From positions 264,497 to 328,496 of the forward strand of contig NZ_JANIGO010000004.1 of the NCBI RefSeq assembly GCF_024518835.1: a stretch of 64,000 nt of DNA. Direction: 5' to 3'. A program made the position numbers and the translations under genes. The notes under the pieces are model-generated. The model was given only the letters and a program-made list of their open reading frames with translations, was not told the DNA's origin and did not search any database. Source of the DNA: Limnobacter humi (lineage in GTDB: Bacteria; Pseudomonadota; Gammaproteobacteria; Burkholderiales; Burkholderiaceae_B). The first letter of the stretch is position 1; each line of letters begins with the position of its first letter. This document shows, piece after piece, positions 1 to 11,300 of the stretch.

Positions 1-426
1 GGATTCAACAAACCCTGGCAAATCGGTGTACACCCCGGCTGGGTCAATCACCTTCACCTCCAAAGCCACTTCGGGGCCTTGCATGCGGGTTTCAAATTGG
101 AGATTGGGGTGCAACAGCTTGGGCGCCCAATCCAGCACTTGCATGGCCTCCTGTGGCGTGGAGGCACTGGTGACGAAGGTGGCCAATTCAGGCAAGCCAT
201 CAAAGTTGAAGGAATCGCCAAACACCAACGGAAAATGGTGCTTGGGTTTGCGGGCCTCCACCGCTTTGAACAAGGCTGAAAAGCACGGCAGTGACATTCG
301 CCGCCGTGGGTCGCCGCTCATGTCGATGTCCAGTTGCAAGGCTTGCATCACTTCGTTGAGGTCAATGTCGCAGCGGCGCGCAGCATTGGCCAAGCTCGCA
401 AGCATCTGAAAGTTGATGGTTTCCAC
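1..426 (-). CDS. AraC-family transcriptional regulator, N-terminal part (cut by window edge)
   Basis: Only the first 142 codons lie in the window; the gene runs off base 1. The visible part reads as the arabinose-binding-like effector domain (Arabinose_bd type) that precedes the HTH in many AraC regulators: a helical start (VETINFQMLASLANAARRC), a segment around FGDSFNFDGLPEL, and an alternating strand pattern near QFETRMQGPEVALEVKV. The HTH domain would lie outside. I chose the GTG at 426 because AGGGAG stands about 6 bases upstream; an in-frame TTG further upstream is possible. It is divergent from the hydrolase gene at 551, a common arrangement for a regulator and its target, so it may control that gene (inference). 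Confidence 0.7.
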   Translation of the reverse strand, partial: METINFQMLASLANAARRCDIDLNEVMQALQLDIDMSGDPRRRMSLPCFSALFKAVEARKPKHHFPLVFGDSFNFDGLPELATFVTSASTPQEAMQVLDWAPKLLHPNLQFETRMQGPEVALEVKVIDPAGVYTDLPGFVES

Positions 427-550
427 CCAGTCTCCCTGTGACGGAATTTCTGCGTCTTGTCGCAATTTATTCCTTTTTTGTCATTTCAAATCATAGCGTG
501 TGTTTGGGCTGTTCGGTAATCTTTGTGACATCAAGCAGCAGGAGGCAAGC

Positions 551-1429
551 ATGACAACAACATCATTCAAAGAAGACATTGTGGTACGCAAGGATTTGGA
601 CTTCGGGATTACCGATGGGGACATTCCGCGTTACTGGATGGACGGGGATGCATTCAAAACCCGTGTCATTGACGGTGTTCAAATGAGCTTTCCGGACGGC
701 GAACGCTACTTCATCTCCAGCGTGCGCAACTTCAAAGACAAAATCACCGACCCCGAGTTGCTGAAAGCCGTGAAAGACTTTTCCTTTCAGGAAGGGCAAC
801 ACGGCAAAGTGCACACCGACTACAACAAGCGCCTGAAAGACCAGGGTGTACCTGTTGAAAAAATGCTGAAAGTGATCAACAAGATCATGAACGGCCGTTT
901 GGAGCGGATGTCACCCGAATACAACCTGGCGATGACCGCGGCGCTGGAACACTTCACGGCCATGATGGCGGAAATGTTTTTTTCACGAAAAGAAGTGATG
1001 GCCGGCGCCGACCACCGCGTGCGCGCCATGTTGGCCTGGCATGCCATTGAAGAAATGGAACACAAAGCCGTGGCGTTTGACGTGCTGCAAAAAGTGGCCA
1101 AGGTGGGCTACTTCAAGCGCTGCCTGGCGATGGCACATGCCATGTTCAATTTCACTTTGCATACCTTGATTTTCACCTGGGTGATTTTGGGCACCGATGG
1201 CTTCAAGGGCTGGACCCGGGTCAACATGTACGCCAAAGGCTTGGTGTGGCTGTTGGGCCCCAAGGGCCTGTACAGCAGCTTGCTGCCCAAGTTGCTGAAC
1301 TACTTCAAGCCCGGTTTCCACCCGTGGCAAGACCCCACCGTGCACAACTATGGCGTGTGGCTGGAAACCTTCAACAAAACCGGAAACCCGGTGTTGGCCG
1401 GCGAGGCGATGTACGCTGCGGCGCATTGA
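551..1429 (+). CDS. PF10118-type metal-dependent hydrolase
   Basis: A 292-residue protein of the PF10118 family (putative metal-dependent hydrolases with a ferritin-like helical fold; substrate unknown). Metal-ligand type motifs are visible in order: EGQH near residue 93, EHF near residue 137 and EEMEH near residue 175, a pattern typical of di-iron helical proteins. Two hydrophobic stretches follow (around FNFTLHTLIFTWVIL and GLVWLLGPKGLY). The start at 551 has a strong AGGAGG 7 bases upstream; an in-frame ATG at 500 has no such site. It is divergent from an AraC-type regulator, which may control it. The family is clear, but the reaction cannot be told from sequence. Confidence 0.85.
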   Translation: MTTTSFKEDIVVRKDLDFGITDGDIPRYWMDGDAFKTRVIDGVQMSFPDGERYFISSVRNFKDKITDPELLKAVKDFSFQEGQHGKVHTDYNKRLKDQGVPVEKMLKVINKIMNGRLERMSPEYNLAMTAALEHFTAMMAEMFFSRKEVMAGADHRVRAMLAWHAIEEMEHKAVAFDVLQKVAKVGYFKRCLAMAHAMFNFTLHTLIFTWVILGTDGFKGWTRVNMYAKGLVWLLGPKGLYSSLLPKLLNYFKPGFHPWQDPTVHNYGVWLETFNKTGNPVLAGEAMYAAAH

Positions 1430-1492
1430 TGATTTGACCGCGTGGCGCTGGTTTCAGTGTCACGCGGGCGTATGGCCGAGCCCCGGTGACCC

Positions 1493-4081
1493 TCAATGCA
1501 CCACCCGCTCAAACGTAAATTCCCCATCCTTGAAATCCACCGGCACCACATCATTCGGGCCAAAACGCCCCTCCAGAATCATGCGGGACACGGGGTTTTC
1601 AATCAATTGCTGAATGGCGCGCTTTAGCGGTCGGGCACCATAGAGCGGATCGAAACCAGCCTTCACCACCTCGTTCAGGGCTGCATCACTTACGTCCAAG
1701 CGCATGTCGCGACTGGCCAACCGGCTTTGCAAGCGGGCCAGTTGAATGCGGGCAATGTTGGCAATGTGGGCGTTGTCCAAGGCATGGAACACGACCAGTT
1801 CATCCACCCGGTTGATAAACTCCGGACGGAAATGCTGCCGCACTTCATTCATGACCGCCGCCTTGATGAGCTCGGGCTCCTGCCCGGCCAATCGCTGAAT
1901 GTCGTGTGAACCCAGGTTGGAGGTCATCACCACCACGGTGTTTTTGAAATCCACGGTGCGGCCCTGGCCGTCGGTTAGCCGACCATCATCCAGCACCTGC
2001 AGCAGGATATTGAACACATCCGGATGGGCCTTTTCCACCTCGTCCAGCAAAATCACGCTGTAGGGTTTGCGACGAACAGCTTCCGTCAAATAGCCCCCTT
2101 CGTCATAGCCCACATACCCCGGTGGGGCGCCCACCAAACGGCTCACGCTGTGCTTCTCCATGAATTCGCTCATGTCGATGCGAATGAGGTGGTCTTCCGA
2201 ATCGAACAGGAAACCGGCCAAGGCTTTGCACAGCTCGGTTTTGCCCACACCCGTGGGGCCGAGAAAGAGGAATGAACCCAAAGGCTTGTTGGGGTCGGAC
2301 AGCCCAGCCCGCGAGCGCCGAATCGCATCACTCACCAGGCGCACGGCTTCGTCTTGACCCACCACCCGCTGGTGAAGCACTTCTTCCATTTTCAGCAGTT
2401 TTTCGCGCTCACCCTGCATCATCTTGCTAACGGGAATACCGGTGGCACGGCTCACCACTTCGGCAATTTCCTCCGTGCCCACTTGGGTGCGCAGCAAGCG
2501 GTTGGGTTTCTTCTCGCCACTCTCGGTGTCCTTCACCGCATTCAGTTGCGCTTCCAACTGCGGCAACTTACCGTATTGCAGCTCCGATACTTTTTGCCAA
2601 TCGCCCTTGCGCTTGAGGGCCTCAATGTCGGCACGAATGTGGTCAATCTCTTCCTTGATGGCTGCACTGCCCTGCACCGCCGCTTTCTCGGCCTTCCAGA
2701 TTTCATCCAGGTCGGCATACTCTTTGTCCAGGCGGGCAATTTCTTCTTCAATCAGTGCGAAGCGCTTCTTGGACGCGTCATCCGATTCTTTTTTAACAGC
2801 CTCCCGCTCGATTTTGAGCTGAATCAAACGTCGGTCGAGCTTGTCCATTTCCTCGGGTTTGGAATCAATCTCCATCTTGATGCGCGCAGCCGCCTCATCA
2901 ATCAAATCGATGGCTTTGTCCGGCAGGAAGCGGTCAGTGATGTAGCGGTGGCTCAGTTCGGCTGCGGCCACAATGGCGGGGTCGGTGATGTCCACGCCAT
3001 GGTGCAACTCATAACGCTCTTGCAAACCGCGCAAAATCGCAATGGTGCTTTCCACCGAGGGCTCGCCCACCAGCACTTTCTGGAAACGGCGCTCCAGCGC
3101 GGCATCTTTTTCAATGTACTTGCGGTATTCATCCAGCGTGGTGGCGCCAATGCAGTGCAACTCACCCCGGGCCAGCGCAGGCTTCAACATGTTGCCGGCA
3201 TCAATCGCACCTTCAGCCTTGCCAGCACCCACCATGGTGTGGATTTCATCGATGAAGACGATCGTTTGGCCCTCATCGGCGGCGATGTCTTTCAACACGG
3301 CTTTCAGACGTTCTTCAAACTCGCCACGGTACTTGGCACCGGCCAGCAACAGGGCAATGTCCAGCACCAACACGCGTTTGTTTTTCAGCGTATCGGGCAC
3401 TTCGCCATTCACAATGCGCTGGGCCAGGCCCTCCACGATGGCCGTTTTACCCACACCAGGTTCGCCGATCAGCACCGGGTTGTTCTTGGTTCGGCGCTGC
3501 AAAATCTGGATAGCCCGGCGAATTTCATCGTCGCGACCAATCACCGGGTCAAGCTTGCCCTGCCGGGCACGTTCGGTCAGGTCGATGGTGAATTTTTTCA
3601 GGGCCTCGCGCTGGCTTTCACCCTCGGGATTGTCCACCGACGCACCGCCCCTCAATTGGTCGATGGCGCTGCCCAGGTTATTGGCATTCAGGCCCGCCTC
3701 TTTCATGGCGCGGGCAACACCGGTGCTTTCATTCAAGCAGGCCAGCAAAAACAGTTCGCTGGCAATGTATTGGTCGCCGCGTTTTTGAGCCTCTTTGTCA
3801 GTCAGGTTGAGTGCGGCTTGCAGCTTGCTGCTGATCTGGATTTGACCGGCATTGTTGGCCACCCGTGGCAGGTTGTTTACCTCTTGATCCAGGGCTTTTT
3901 GCAAGGCTGCCGGGTTGCCGCCCGCTTTGCTCACCACCCCGCGAATGGACCCATCGCCCTGGCGCAACATGGCAAGCAGCACGTGGGCAGGCTCAATGGT
4001 GGGATTGTCCTTGCCGACAGCCAAACTCTGGGCATCGGCCAAAGCTTCCTGAAATTTGGTGGTCAGTTTGTCCAGTCGCAT
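1493..4081 (-). CDS. clpB: ATP-dependent disaggregase ClpB
   Basis: Cytoplasmic Hsp100 chaperone (862 residues, normal length) that pulls proteins out of aggregates together with DnaK. The order is complete: the N-terminal repeat domain ([20 protein letters not shown]), NBD1 with Walker A GEPGVGKT near residue 205 and Walker B VFIDEIH, the coiled-coil middle domain at about 410-525 ([19 protein letters not shown]), and NBD2 with Walker A GPTGVGKT near 605 and Walker [11 protein letters not shown] placed the start at 4081 because it matches the family N-terminus and AAAGGG lies upstream; a TTG 18 bases further out overlaps that site. A sigma-32-like promoter lies upstream. Confidence 0.98.
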   Translation of the reverse strand: MRLDKLTTKFQEALADAQSLAVGKDNPTIEPAHVLLAMLRQGDGSIRGVVSKAGGNPAALQKALDQEVNNLPRVANNAGQIQISSKLQAALNLTDKEAQKRGDQYIASELFLLACLNESTGVARAMKEAGLNANNLGSAIDQLRGGASVDNPEGESQREALKKFTIDLTERARQGKLDPVIGRDDEIRRAIQILQRRTKNNPVLIGEPGVGKTAIVEGLAQRIVNGEVPDTLKNKRVLVLDIALLLAGAKYRGEFEERLKAVLKDIAADEGQTIVFIDEIHTMVGAGKAEGAIDAGNMLKPALARGELHCIGATTLDEYRKYIEKDAALERRFQKVLVGEPSVESTIAILRGLQERYELHHGVDITDPAIVAAAELSHRYITDRFLPDKAIDLIDEAAARIKMEIDSKPEEMDKLDRRLIQLKIEREAVKKESDDASKKRFALIEEEIARLDKEYADLDEIWKAEKAAVQGSAAIKEEIDHIRADIEALKRKGDWQKVSELQYGKLPQLEAQLNAVKDTESGEKKPNRLLRTQVGTEEIAEVVSRATGIPVSKMMQGEREKLLKMEEVLHQRVVGQDEAVRLVSDAIRRSRAGLSDPNKPLGSFLFLGPTGVGKTELCKALAGFLFDSEDHLIRIDMSEFMEKHSVSRLVGAPPGYVGYDEGGYLTEAVRRKPYSVILLDEVEKAHPDVFNILLQVLDDGRLTDGQGRTVDFKNTVVVMTSNLGSHDIQRLAGQEPELIKAAVMNEVRQHFRPEFINRVDELVVFHALDNAHIANIARIQLARLQSRLASRDMRLDVSDAALNEVVKAGFDPLYGARPLKRAIQQLIENPVSRMILEGRFGPNDVVPVDFKDGEFTFERVVH

Positions 4082-4141
4082 GCGTAAACCCTTTTTCAAT
4101 CAAATTGAGTCAAAATGCGGTTGCATCGCCTCTTGTAGCAG

Positions 4142-4169
4142 AAGTGTGGGCGTGCGGGTGTATTTCAAG
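4142..4169 (-). promoter_or_regulatory. Sigma-32-like heat-shock promoter of clpB
   Basis: On the minus strand CTTGAAA (4163-4169) is a perfect sigma-32 -35 element. After 13 bases it is followed by CCACACTT (4142-4149), a partial match to the -10 consensus CCCCATNT. It lies about 60 bases in front of the clpB start. The -35 is convincing and the -10 is weak. Confidence 0.55.
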
Positions 4170-4233
4170 AGCATAGGCTTTTATCGGCCGATTGCCTTGA
4201 CCTGTATCAACTCGACATTCCAACCGGCTTGCC

Positions 4234-4758
4234 ATGCAAATCAAACAACTGCAAATTGCGTATGCACCTGAACACGACCGACTGCTGCTGCGAATCAACT
4301 CAGCCGACCAGCAGGAGGTGCGTTGCTGGCTGACCCGCCGCATGGTGAACATGCTGATCCCAAGCCTGGACGACATGATGGCCACCCTGCTGTCCAGCGA
4401 CCGGCCTTTGAATGACGTGGGCCGCAAGGCCTTGCTGGACATGAGCCGGGAAGTGTCGCTGTACTCCGCGGATTTTTCCACCCCCTTTCAGGACAAGGAC
4501 ACCGCCACACCCCTGGGTGCAGAGCCGTTGCTGGTGACCCAAATAGAATTGCGACCGGGCGGTGAAGGCCCCACCGGGGAATTGGTACTCAAGCTGTGTG
4601 CCTCCTCGGGCAAAGGGTTTGAAATGCGGATGGCTGAACAATTGCAGCATGGGTTCGCCGACCTGTTGATTCGAACCTGTGCGCAAGCGGAGTGGGGGCT
4701 GCAATTCAAAGGTACCTCCAGCATCATTGAACGGCCGGAGAGCAAGCACTTGAACTGA
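4234..4758 (+). CDS. Conserved hypothetical protein
   Basis: A 174-residue soluble protein with no signal peptide or membrane segment. I recall similar short proteins of unknown function in other proteobacteria, with the same type of N-terminus (a beta strand, then DRLLLRINSADQQEVRCWLTRRM), but I cannot name a family with certainty. The middle part is acidic and the C-terminal half looks like a beta sandwich (VTQIELRPGG, GELVLKLCASSGKGFEMRM) followed by a helix. It lies divergent from clpB and 100 bases before the broken kinase gene on the same strand, so it could share a transcript with it. The function is unknown. Confidence 0.7.
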   Translation: MQIKQLQIAYAPEHDRLLLRINSADQQEVRCWLTRRMVNMLIPSLDDMMATLLSSDRPLNDVGRKALLDMSREVSLYSADFSTPFQDKDTATPLGAEPLLVTQIELRPGGEGPTGELVLKLCASSGKGFEMRMAEQLQHGFADLLIRTCAQAEWGLQFKGTSSIIERPESKHLN

Positions 4759-4858
4759 ACGCATCGGGTGAGATGAGCCTGAATTTGGATTCATCTCTGG
4801 CTTTCGAAATGTTACAAACTGGCGAAAACTCGGAGACACCATTGAGGTTTCCGATTCC

Positions 4859-6646
4859 ATGCCCGACGCCAAACGCCCACAGCTGGCCACCATTTTCCTG
4901 CGGCACAGCGCTGGAATTGTGCTGGCATTGGTGGTTCCAATGTTGTTGGCGGGCTTTTGGTATTTGTCTGCACGCCTCACGCAGCAAACCCTGAAGGGCT
5001 TGAGCGAACGGGCCTTCTTTGTGCAGGCCCTGCTCAACAACCAGTTGAACGCACTGGCCGACCAGGCTCACACCGCCAGCAACCGGCTGCAAACCAAACC
5101 AGTGTCGGAATGGTCGGCCCGAGAACTGACCGTGATCCATCAAATGTTGCCCAATGCGGCCTGGCTGGGTGCGGCTGACGAGACCGGTCGTATTCAAACA
5201 GCCACTGGCGATGTGTTGGCCGGTGCACAAGTGTCGTCGCTGCCCTGGTATCGGGATGCTTTGCAAGAACCCCGCTGGATAGACCGCCGCCCCGCCTGGA
5301 TTGCGCTAGATACCCACCAGCCTCCTGCCAATGCCAGTCCCTACACCATGGAATTGGGCGTGCCGATTCATCGGGAGGATGGATCACTGGCTGGGGTGTT
5401 GGGCATGGTGGTGGACTGGACGCTGGCTCAACAACAACTTGAAAAAGTGTTTGGCGAACAGCACCAGGACCCGGACGTCTCCTACTTGGTGTTGGGGGCC
5501 GATGGCGAAGTGCGCTTGAGCCATTTGAGCGCCCGTCTTGAATCGGATACCCCAGCCCAGTTGCTGCATGAAATCCGCAAACATGAGTACGCCACGGGCG
5601 ATTACCTGATCGCCGAGCCAGCCGAACGGTCCACAGGCCCGATGCACAACCTGAACTGGACGGTGTACGCCATTCGACCGGCACGGGGTGTGACCAATGC
5701 GGTGCTGGAAGTGGTGTGGATTGGCCTCTTGGGCATGGTGCTGTCGCTCGCGCTATTTTCGGTGCTGACACACCGGTACTTGCGAGCCTTGTCTCGAAAA
5801 ATCCAGGCGCACCTGGAAACCTTGGTCAACCGGCCTGAATCCGATTCGAACACCATCGACATCGGCATTCCGCGTGAGTTTTGCGACATTTTGCTCAACA
5901 TTGCAAAAACCCTCAAACACACGCATTGCCAACGCATTCAGACTGACCAGCAGCTGGCGCAAGCCAACCTGAATTTCGCAGAAATTCGGGGGGTGATTGA
6001 ACAATTGCCCATGGCTGTGGCCATGTTTGATCGGAACATGCGTTACCTCGGTTGTTCCAATCAGTGGCAAACCACCTATTTGGCTCAGGTGGAGAACCCC
6101 ATCGGTCAGTCGCATTACGACTTGATTCCCACCATCAGCGACGGCTGGAAGGCAGCCCACCAAGCCGGGCTTTCGGGCCAACACCTCCATGAAAACCACG
6201 ACCATTGGGTAACACCCGAAGGCAAAGACATGTGGCTGGACTGGGTGATTGAGCCATGGCGCAATGCGCAGGGTGAAGTGGGCGGGATCATCATTGCCGC
6301 CAAAGACATCACCGAGGAAGAGCAGATCAAGCGCGCCTTGCAACTCAGCGAACAGCGTTTTCAATTGGCCATGGAAGCCGTCAATGACGGGATTGTGGAC
6401 TGGAACCCAGTCACCGATGAATTGTATGTGTCCACCGTGTGGCTGCGTGTGCTGGGCCTTCCTGAGCACACCCGCCTGGTTCGCATGGCACAGTTGGAAG
6501 CCTTGATTCTGAACGAGGATCGCGCCCGGGTGGCTGAACTCCTGCAGCAGGCCCCGTTGCACGTTCAGGACAATCACCTGGTTGCGGGTGGTGGTGGAAG
6601 ACACCGGTTTGGGCATTTCGCCCGACAAACAACAACAGCTGTTTGA
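4859..6646 (+). pseudogene. Broken hybrid sensor kinase, N-terminal part (sensor + PAS)
   Basis: The reading frame starts like a normal membrane sensor kinase. A TM helix lies at about residues 18-38, an extracytoplasmic Cache-like domain at about 40-275, a second TM helix at about 280-305 (VWIGLLGMVLSLALFSVL), then one PAS domain at about 375-490 (EQLPMAVAMFDRN ... KDITEEEQ) and the start of a second (AMEAVNDGIVDWNP). Near residue 565 the second PAS stops abruptly and the frame runs into a nonsense tail, GGGGRHRFGHFARQ, ending at 6646. The same DNA in another frame (from about 6570) encodes the second half of a histidine-kinase ATPase domain. The HisKA helix, phospho-histidine and N-box are missing, so DNA was deleted and the frame changed. 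The N-terminal part could still be made, but not as a kinase. Confidence 0.75.
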
Positions 6647-7232
6647 GCCCTTCACCCAGTTGCACAGCGACATGGCCACCCGGTTTGGCGGCGCGGGTTT
6701 GGGACTCACGATCGTGAAAGCCCTGGCCGAACTGATGCACGGCAGCATCTCGGTGGAGTCGCAGGTGAACCAGGGTAGCCGCTTCACGCTGCTGTTGCCC
6801 ATGAAATGCCAGCCGCAATTCGAGACTTCGGTGCGCGCCACGGTGGGACCACGTCGGGATGGGCCGGCGAAGTTGTTCATTGCTGATGGGGATGTGAATA
6901 CCCTGGACATTCTGGACAGCTTTTTGGTCCAGCGTGGATTTGACGTGCTGCGCGCAGCCGACGGCCATGCCGCCTTGGCACTGCTGCTGGATCAGCGCCT
7001 TGATGGCGTGTTGATGAATGTGCAACTGCCTTTGTTGGATGGCCTGGCTGTGATGAGCACGGTGCGCGCCTCCAAGGGGCCCAACCAGCAAGTGCTGGCC
7101 TTGGCCATCACAGACCGCAGCCTGTCGGCAGCTCACCTGCAAGGTTTGGGTAAATGTTTTGAAACCACGGTCTGCAAGCCGTTGAATCTGGACAGCCTGC
7201 TGCAGTGGCTCGATGTGCACCTCCAATTGTAA
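6582..7232 (+). pseudogene. Broken hybrid sensor kinase, C-terminal part (ATPase half + degenerate receiver)
   Basis: This frame starts inside the ATPase domain: VVVEDTGLGIS is the G1/D box, followed by the F box (LFEPFTQLH) and the G2 box (GGAGLGLTIVKAL). A receiver-like domain follows (about residues 88-215). Its phosphoacceptor aspartate is replaced by asparagine (LMNVQLPLLDG where LMDVQMP is usual), and the acidic pair at its start is also altered (ADGDVN), although the lysine remains (CKPLN). The only start in frame is a TTG at 6582 without a ribosome site, so it is a remnant of the gene starting at 4859 and not a free gene. The N-box, HisKA and the end of the second PAS are lost. An assembly error cannot be excluded from sequence alone. 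Confidence 0.75.
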
Positions 7233-7320
7233 AACATGAATTGGGGTGTTTTTTAAAAGTTTATCGCGAATTTGGATTCTACCCCTCACGCTATGCTGGA
7301 AGGGTTCCATTGGAGGCCTC

Positions 7321-8319
7321 ATGAATTCCCCCTCACACCTTGGCTGGCCTCGCACCTGGGTCTGCCTGCTGGCCAGCCTGTTGGCACTGGTCAGCCCCGG
7401 CTTGTTCGCCGCAAACCCGCGCATTGCCGTGTCCAAAACCCCGCTATCACTGCCTTTGTATGTGGCCCAGGAAAAAGGGTTTTTTGAAAAGTTCAAGGTG
7501 TACCCCGAGTTGTTGGAATGCATGGGGGGGGTGAAGTGCGTGCAAGAAATGTTGGCGGGGCGAGCCGACCTGGCCACCTCTTCGGAGCTGCCAATCGTGT
7601 TCACCGCATTTGAACGGGATGACTTTCAAATCATCACCACCTTTGTGACCAACAAAGACGACATGCGCTTTGTGATTCGCAAAGCCACCGTGAAACCCGA
7701 CCTCAGCAACCTGGCAGGCAAGCGGGTGGGCTTTGTCGCCAAATCCTCGTCTCACTATTTTATGGATTTGTTTTTGTTGTACCAGGGCATCGACCCAGGC
7801 CAAGTGGTCAAGGTGCCCATGCCGCCCGAGCAAATGCCCAATGCCATTCAACAGGGCGAGGTGGATGCCATCGCCGTGTGGGAGCCTTTTGGCTACCTGA
7901 GCTTGAAATTGGCCGACGGCACCGTACAAGCAGTGCAGGTGCCACGCCTGTACACCCAAAGTTTTAATTTGAGTTGCCGAAAGTCCTTTTGTGAGACGTC
8001 GACACGGGACATTGATGCGGTGATGTTGGCCTTGAAAGCATCGGTGGAATTCATTCAGAAAAAACCCGACGAAGCCAAACAGATCATGATGCGCCACACC
8101 GGGCTGGACCGTGAATTTGTGGACAAGGCCTGGAACACGTACATCTTTCAGTTGAGCCTGCGCCAGTCGCTGGTCACCACCATGGAAGGCGAGGCGAAAT
8201 GGGCCATTCGCGAACGCCATGTGAAGGCCGATTCCACGCTGCCCCAACTCTCGCGCGTGATTGAGCCCCGCTTCCTCATGAAATTGAACACCAATGCTGT
8301 GGACTTTGGATTGCGATGA
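7321..8319 (+). CDS. NMT1/THI5-like periplasmic substrate-binding protein
   Basis: A 332-residue secreted binding protein of the ABC-type NMT1/THI5/SsuA superfamily. The signal peptide is clear (WVCLLASLLALVSPGLFA, cleavage about residue 31). The mature part has the usual pattern: a first strand then LPLYVAQEKGFFEKF, MLAGRADLATSSELP, LAGKRVGF, and GEVDAIAVWEPF. The start at 7321 has GGAGG upstream. No permease or ATPase gene lies nearby; instead the stop overlaps the next gene, a hybrid histidine kinase, by 4 bases. Together with the broken kinase upstream, this points to a sensory role in which the protein presents a ligand to the kinase (inference). The ligand cannot be read from sequence. 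Confidence 0.85.
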   Translation: MNSPSHLGWPRTWVCLLASLLALVSPGLFAANPRIAVSKTPLSLPLYVAQEKGFFEKFKVYPELLECMGGVKCVQEMLAGRADLATSSELPIVFTAFERDDFQIITTFVTNKDDMRFVIRKATVKPDLSNLAGKRVGFVAKSSSHYFMDLFLLYQGIDPGQVVKVPMPPEQMPNAIQQGEVDAIAVWEPFGYLSLKLADGTVQAVQVPRLYTQSFNLSCRKSFCETSTRDIDAVMLALKASVEFIQKKPDEAKQIMMRHTGLDREFVDKAWNTYIFQLSLRQSLVTTMEGEAKWAIRERHVKADSTLPQLSRVIEPRFLMKLNTNAVDFGLR

Positions 8320-11300
8320 GCTTTCAGATCCGCCTGAACCGCGCAGTGCTGGGCTCATTCCTGTTTGGGGTGGCCATGGTGCTGGCTTGCCTGTTGGCCC
8401 TGACGGTGTATGAAAGCACCATTCAACAAACCCGCGACACCGCCACCGAAGCCAATGCCTTGGCGCGGTATGCCAACCAGTTGGTGGTCACCACCCACAC
8501 CATTTCCACCTACCCGGGCGAAACCAACAGCGAGCAGTGGCTGCAATTGTTCGGGGAAGTGCATGGCCATGCAGAACAACTGGTTCGATTGCATGCCAAC
8601 GCCCAAGACCTGGAAAATCTCAATGCCCGACTGGACGAGATGGTCCAGATTTATCAGGCCTACCGAAACACCAAAGCGATTGAATCGGAGTCGGTGAATG
8701 TGCGCCGGTCGGAAGTACTGGTGGACCGCTTGATTGCCGAGGCCCAGCAAATTTCTGAACTGAGCTACAACATTCAAGACACCGCCAACATGGACCTGCG
8801 CAGCACGCTGGATGAACGTCGCTATGTATTGATTGCCACCTTGCTCGCGTTCGTGGTGGGCACCTTTGTGCTGCTGTATTTGATGCACACCAATGTGCTC
8901 AGGCCTTTAAACCACATTCGCACCGTGGCGGGCCTTATTCAGCAAGGCAACCTGCAAGCCCGCTGCACACTGCCACAGGGCGATGAAATTGGCGACGTGG
9001 CCGCGGCCATTGACAACCTGGCTGACGGGCTGGTTCACCGCATTCATGAACTCAGCCGATTGAACCTTCAACTGGAAACGCAAAACGAAGAGAAAAGCCG
9101 AACCTCGCTGCAGTTAAACGGCGTGTTGGATGAACTCTCCAAAACATCGGGCATTCTGGAAATTGCAGGCCGCATGTGTGGTGTGGGTGGCTGGCACATC
9201 AACCTGGAAAACCATGATTTAACCTGGTCGGAGCAGGTTTACCGCATTGTTGAAGCCCCCACAGGTTATCAACCCAAGCTGGAAGAGGCCCTTCAACTGT
9301 ACCCACCCCAGGCCAGGGCCACCTTGAGTGCAGCCCTTGAACAGGCTGAAAAAACCGGTGAGCGCATTGATCTGGAACTGCCCTTGATCACCTTCAAGGG
9401 CCGTGACATTTGGGTGCATGTGTTTGGCGAATTGATTTATTCGCACAACGGACAGCAAGCAGTGGCTGTGGGCATCAGTGGCGCTTTCCAGGACATCACC
9501 GAGCGCAAAGCCTTTGAAAAGGCATTGGTCGAGCGCGCTGTTCAGGAAGAAAACAACCAGCGCTGGATGCAAATGGCCAACTCGCTGCCCCAACTGCTGT
9601 GGACCTGCAATGCGGAAGGCGCTTGCGACTACCTCAGTGTGCGTTGGGGCCAATACACCGGCAAACCGGTGGCTGAACTGTTGGATGACCGCTGGTTGGG
9701 TTCAGTGCATCCAGAGGATCGGGATGCGTTGGTGCAAGCCTGGACCACCGCCGTACAAACACACGACGTGTTTCGCTGTGAATTCCGCATTCGCCGCTTT
9801 GATGGCGAGTACCGATGGTTTGACACACGGGCCGTGCCCATTTTCGACGATGCGGGTGCCTTGTTGCGCTGGGTGGGCTCCAACACCGACATCCAAACCG
9901 ACAAAGAGCTGCGCGACCGAATTGCCAACCTGAACATGTTTCTGGAAAAACAGGTGGAGCAACGCACTGCTGAGCTCAATGCGACCAAGCGGGATTTGTC
10001 GAAAATTCTGGATTCCGTGCCCACACTGATTGGTTACTGGGACAGCCAGTTGCGCAACAAATTTGCCAACAAAGCCTATGGACTGTGGTTCAACCTGGGC
10101 AATCGAGACATCACGGGTATTCACCTGTCGGAACTGCTGCCCACCGACATTTACCAGCGCAACCTGCCGATGGTCATGAAAGCGCTGATGGGCGAACACA
10201 TGAAGTTCACCACCACATTCCCGGCTTCTGAACACCTTCCCCAACGCACTGGCCTGCTGGAACTGATCCCAGACTTTCAAGAAGACGGGGTTCAAGGCTT
10301 TTACGTCATCATGCAGGATGTGACTGAGATTCAGCAGGCCAAGGAAGAGGCTTTCAACATGAGCCAGGCCAAAACCAAATTCATTGCCACGGTCAGCCAT
10401 GAACTGCGCAACCCCTTGAATGTGGTGCTGGGCACGGCCTCGCTGATTGAGCAAGACTTGCCACCGGGTGACATGCAGGCTTCTTTCCAGCAATTGAGTA
10501 GCGCCGCGGAATCGGCCCGCATTATTCTGGATGACTTGCTGGACGCATCGGCCATTGAACGAGGCCAGTTGCGACTGGAGCGCATACCGTTTGAATTGAA
10601 CAACCTGATTCAACAAACCGTGGCCTTGTACACACCCGGGGCCACCGCCAAAGACCTCAAACTGAACCTGCAACTCACCGGCGAAGACCCCGCTGTGGTG
10701 TTGGGCGACCCCACCCGACTGAAACAGATTGTTCAAAACCTGTTGTCCAATGCCATCAAGTTCACCGCCACCGGCCAAGTGCGGTGCACCGCTGAGTTGA
10801 TCAAAAACCAGTCCAATCTGCTGGACCTGCAGCTCATGATTCAAGACAGCGGCATTGGCATGCGGGAAGACCAGTTGCGCGGTCTGTTCACGCCATACTA
10901 CCAAGCCGATTCGGCCACCTTCCGGAAATTCGGGGGCACAGGCCTGGGCTTGTCCATCGTCAAAGCCCTGGTGGAAGCCATGCAAGGGCACATCGAGGTT
11001 GAATCAACGCCCGAGGTGGGAACCACGTTCAAGGTCCGTATTCCATTTGCGATGCAGGGCGGCGTGAAAGCTGCTGCGCAACGAGAGACGGCGAACGATG
11101 CCCACAGCAAACCCATTCACTGCCTGGTGGTGGATGACGAACCCATTAACCGCAAAGTGTTGCGTTTGCTGCTGGAAAAACAAGGCCACCAAGTCGACAT
11201 CGCCGACACGGGTGAAGCCGCCATCGCCCTGTGTCAGCATGCCGCGTTTGACCTGTTTATTCTGGATCTGGAAATGCCCGGATTAAACGGTTTTGAAACC

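Noticed and set aside
2354..4087. 577-codon open frame on the plus strand opposite clpB
   Set aside because: It is a shadow of the clpB coding frame: no known motif, no ribosome site, and composition forced by the codons on the other strand.
5753..7604. Two long minus-strand frames (385 and 397 codons) opposite the broken kinase
   Set aside because: They cover conserved PAS, ATPase and receiver codons of the plus strand; no start signals or domains are seen.
9702..10991. 429-codon frame opposite the hybrid kinase
   Set aside because: Antisense shadow of the PAS and HisKA region.
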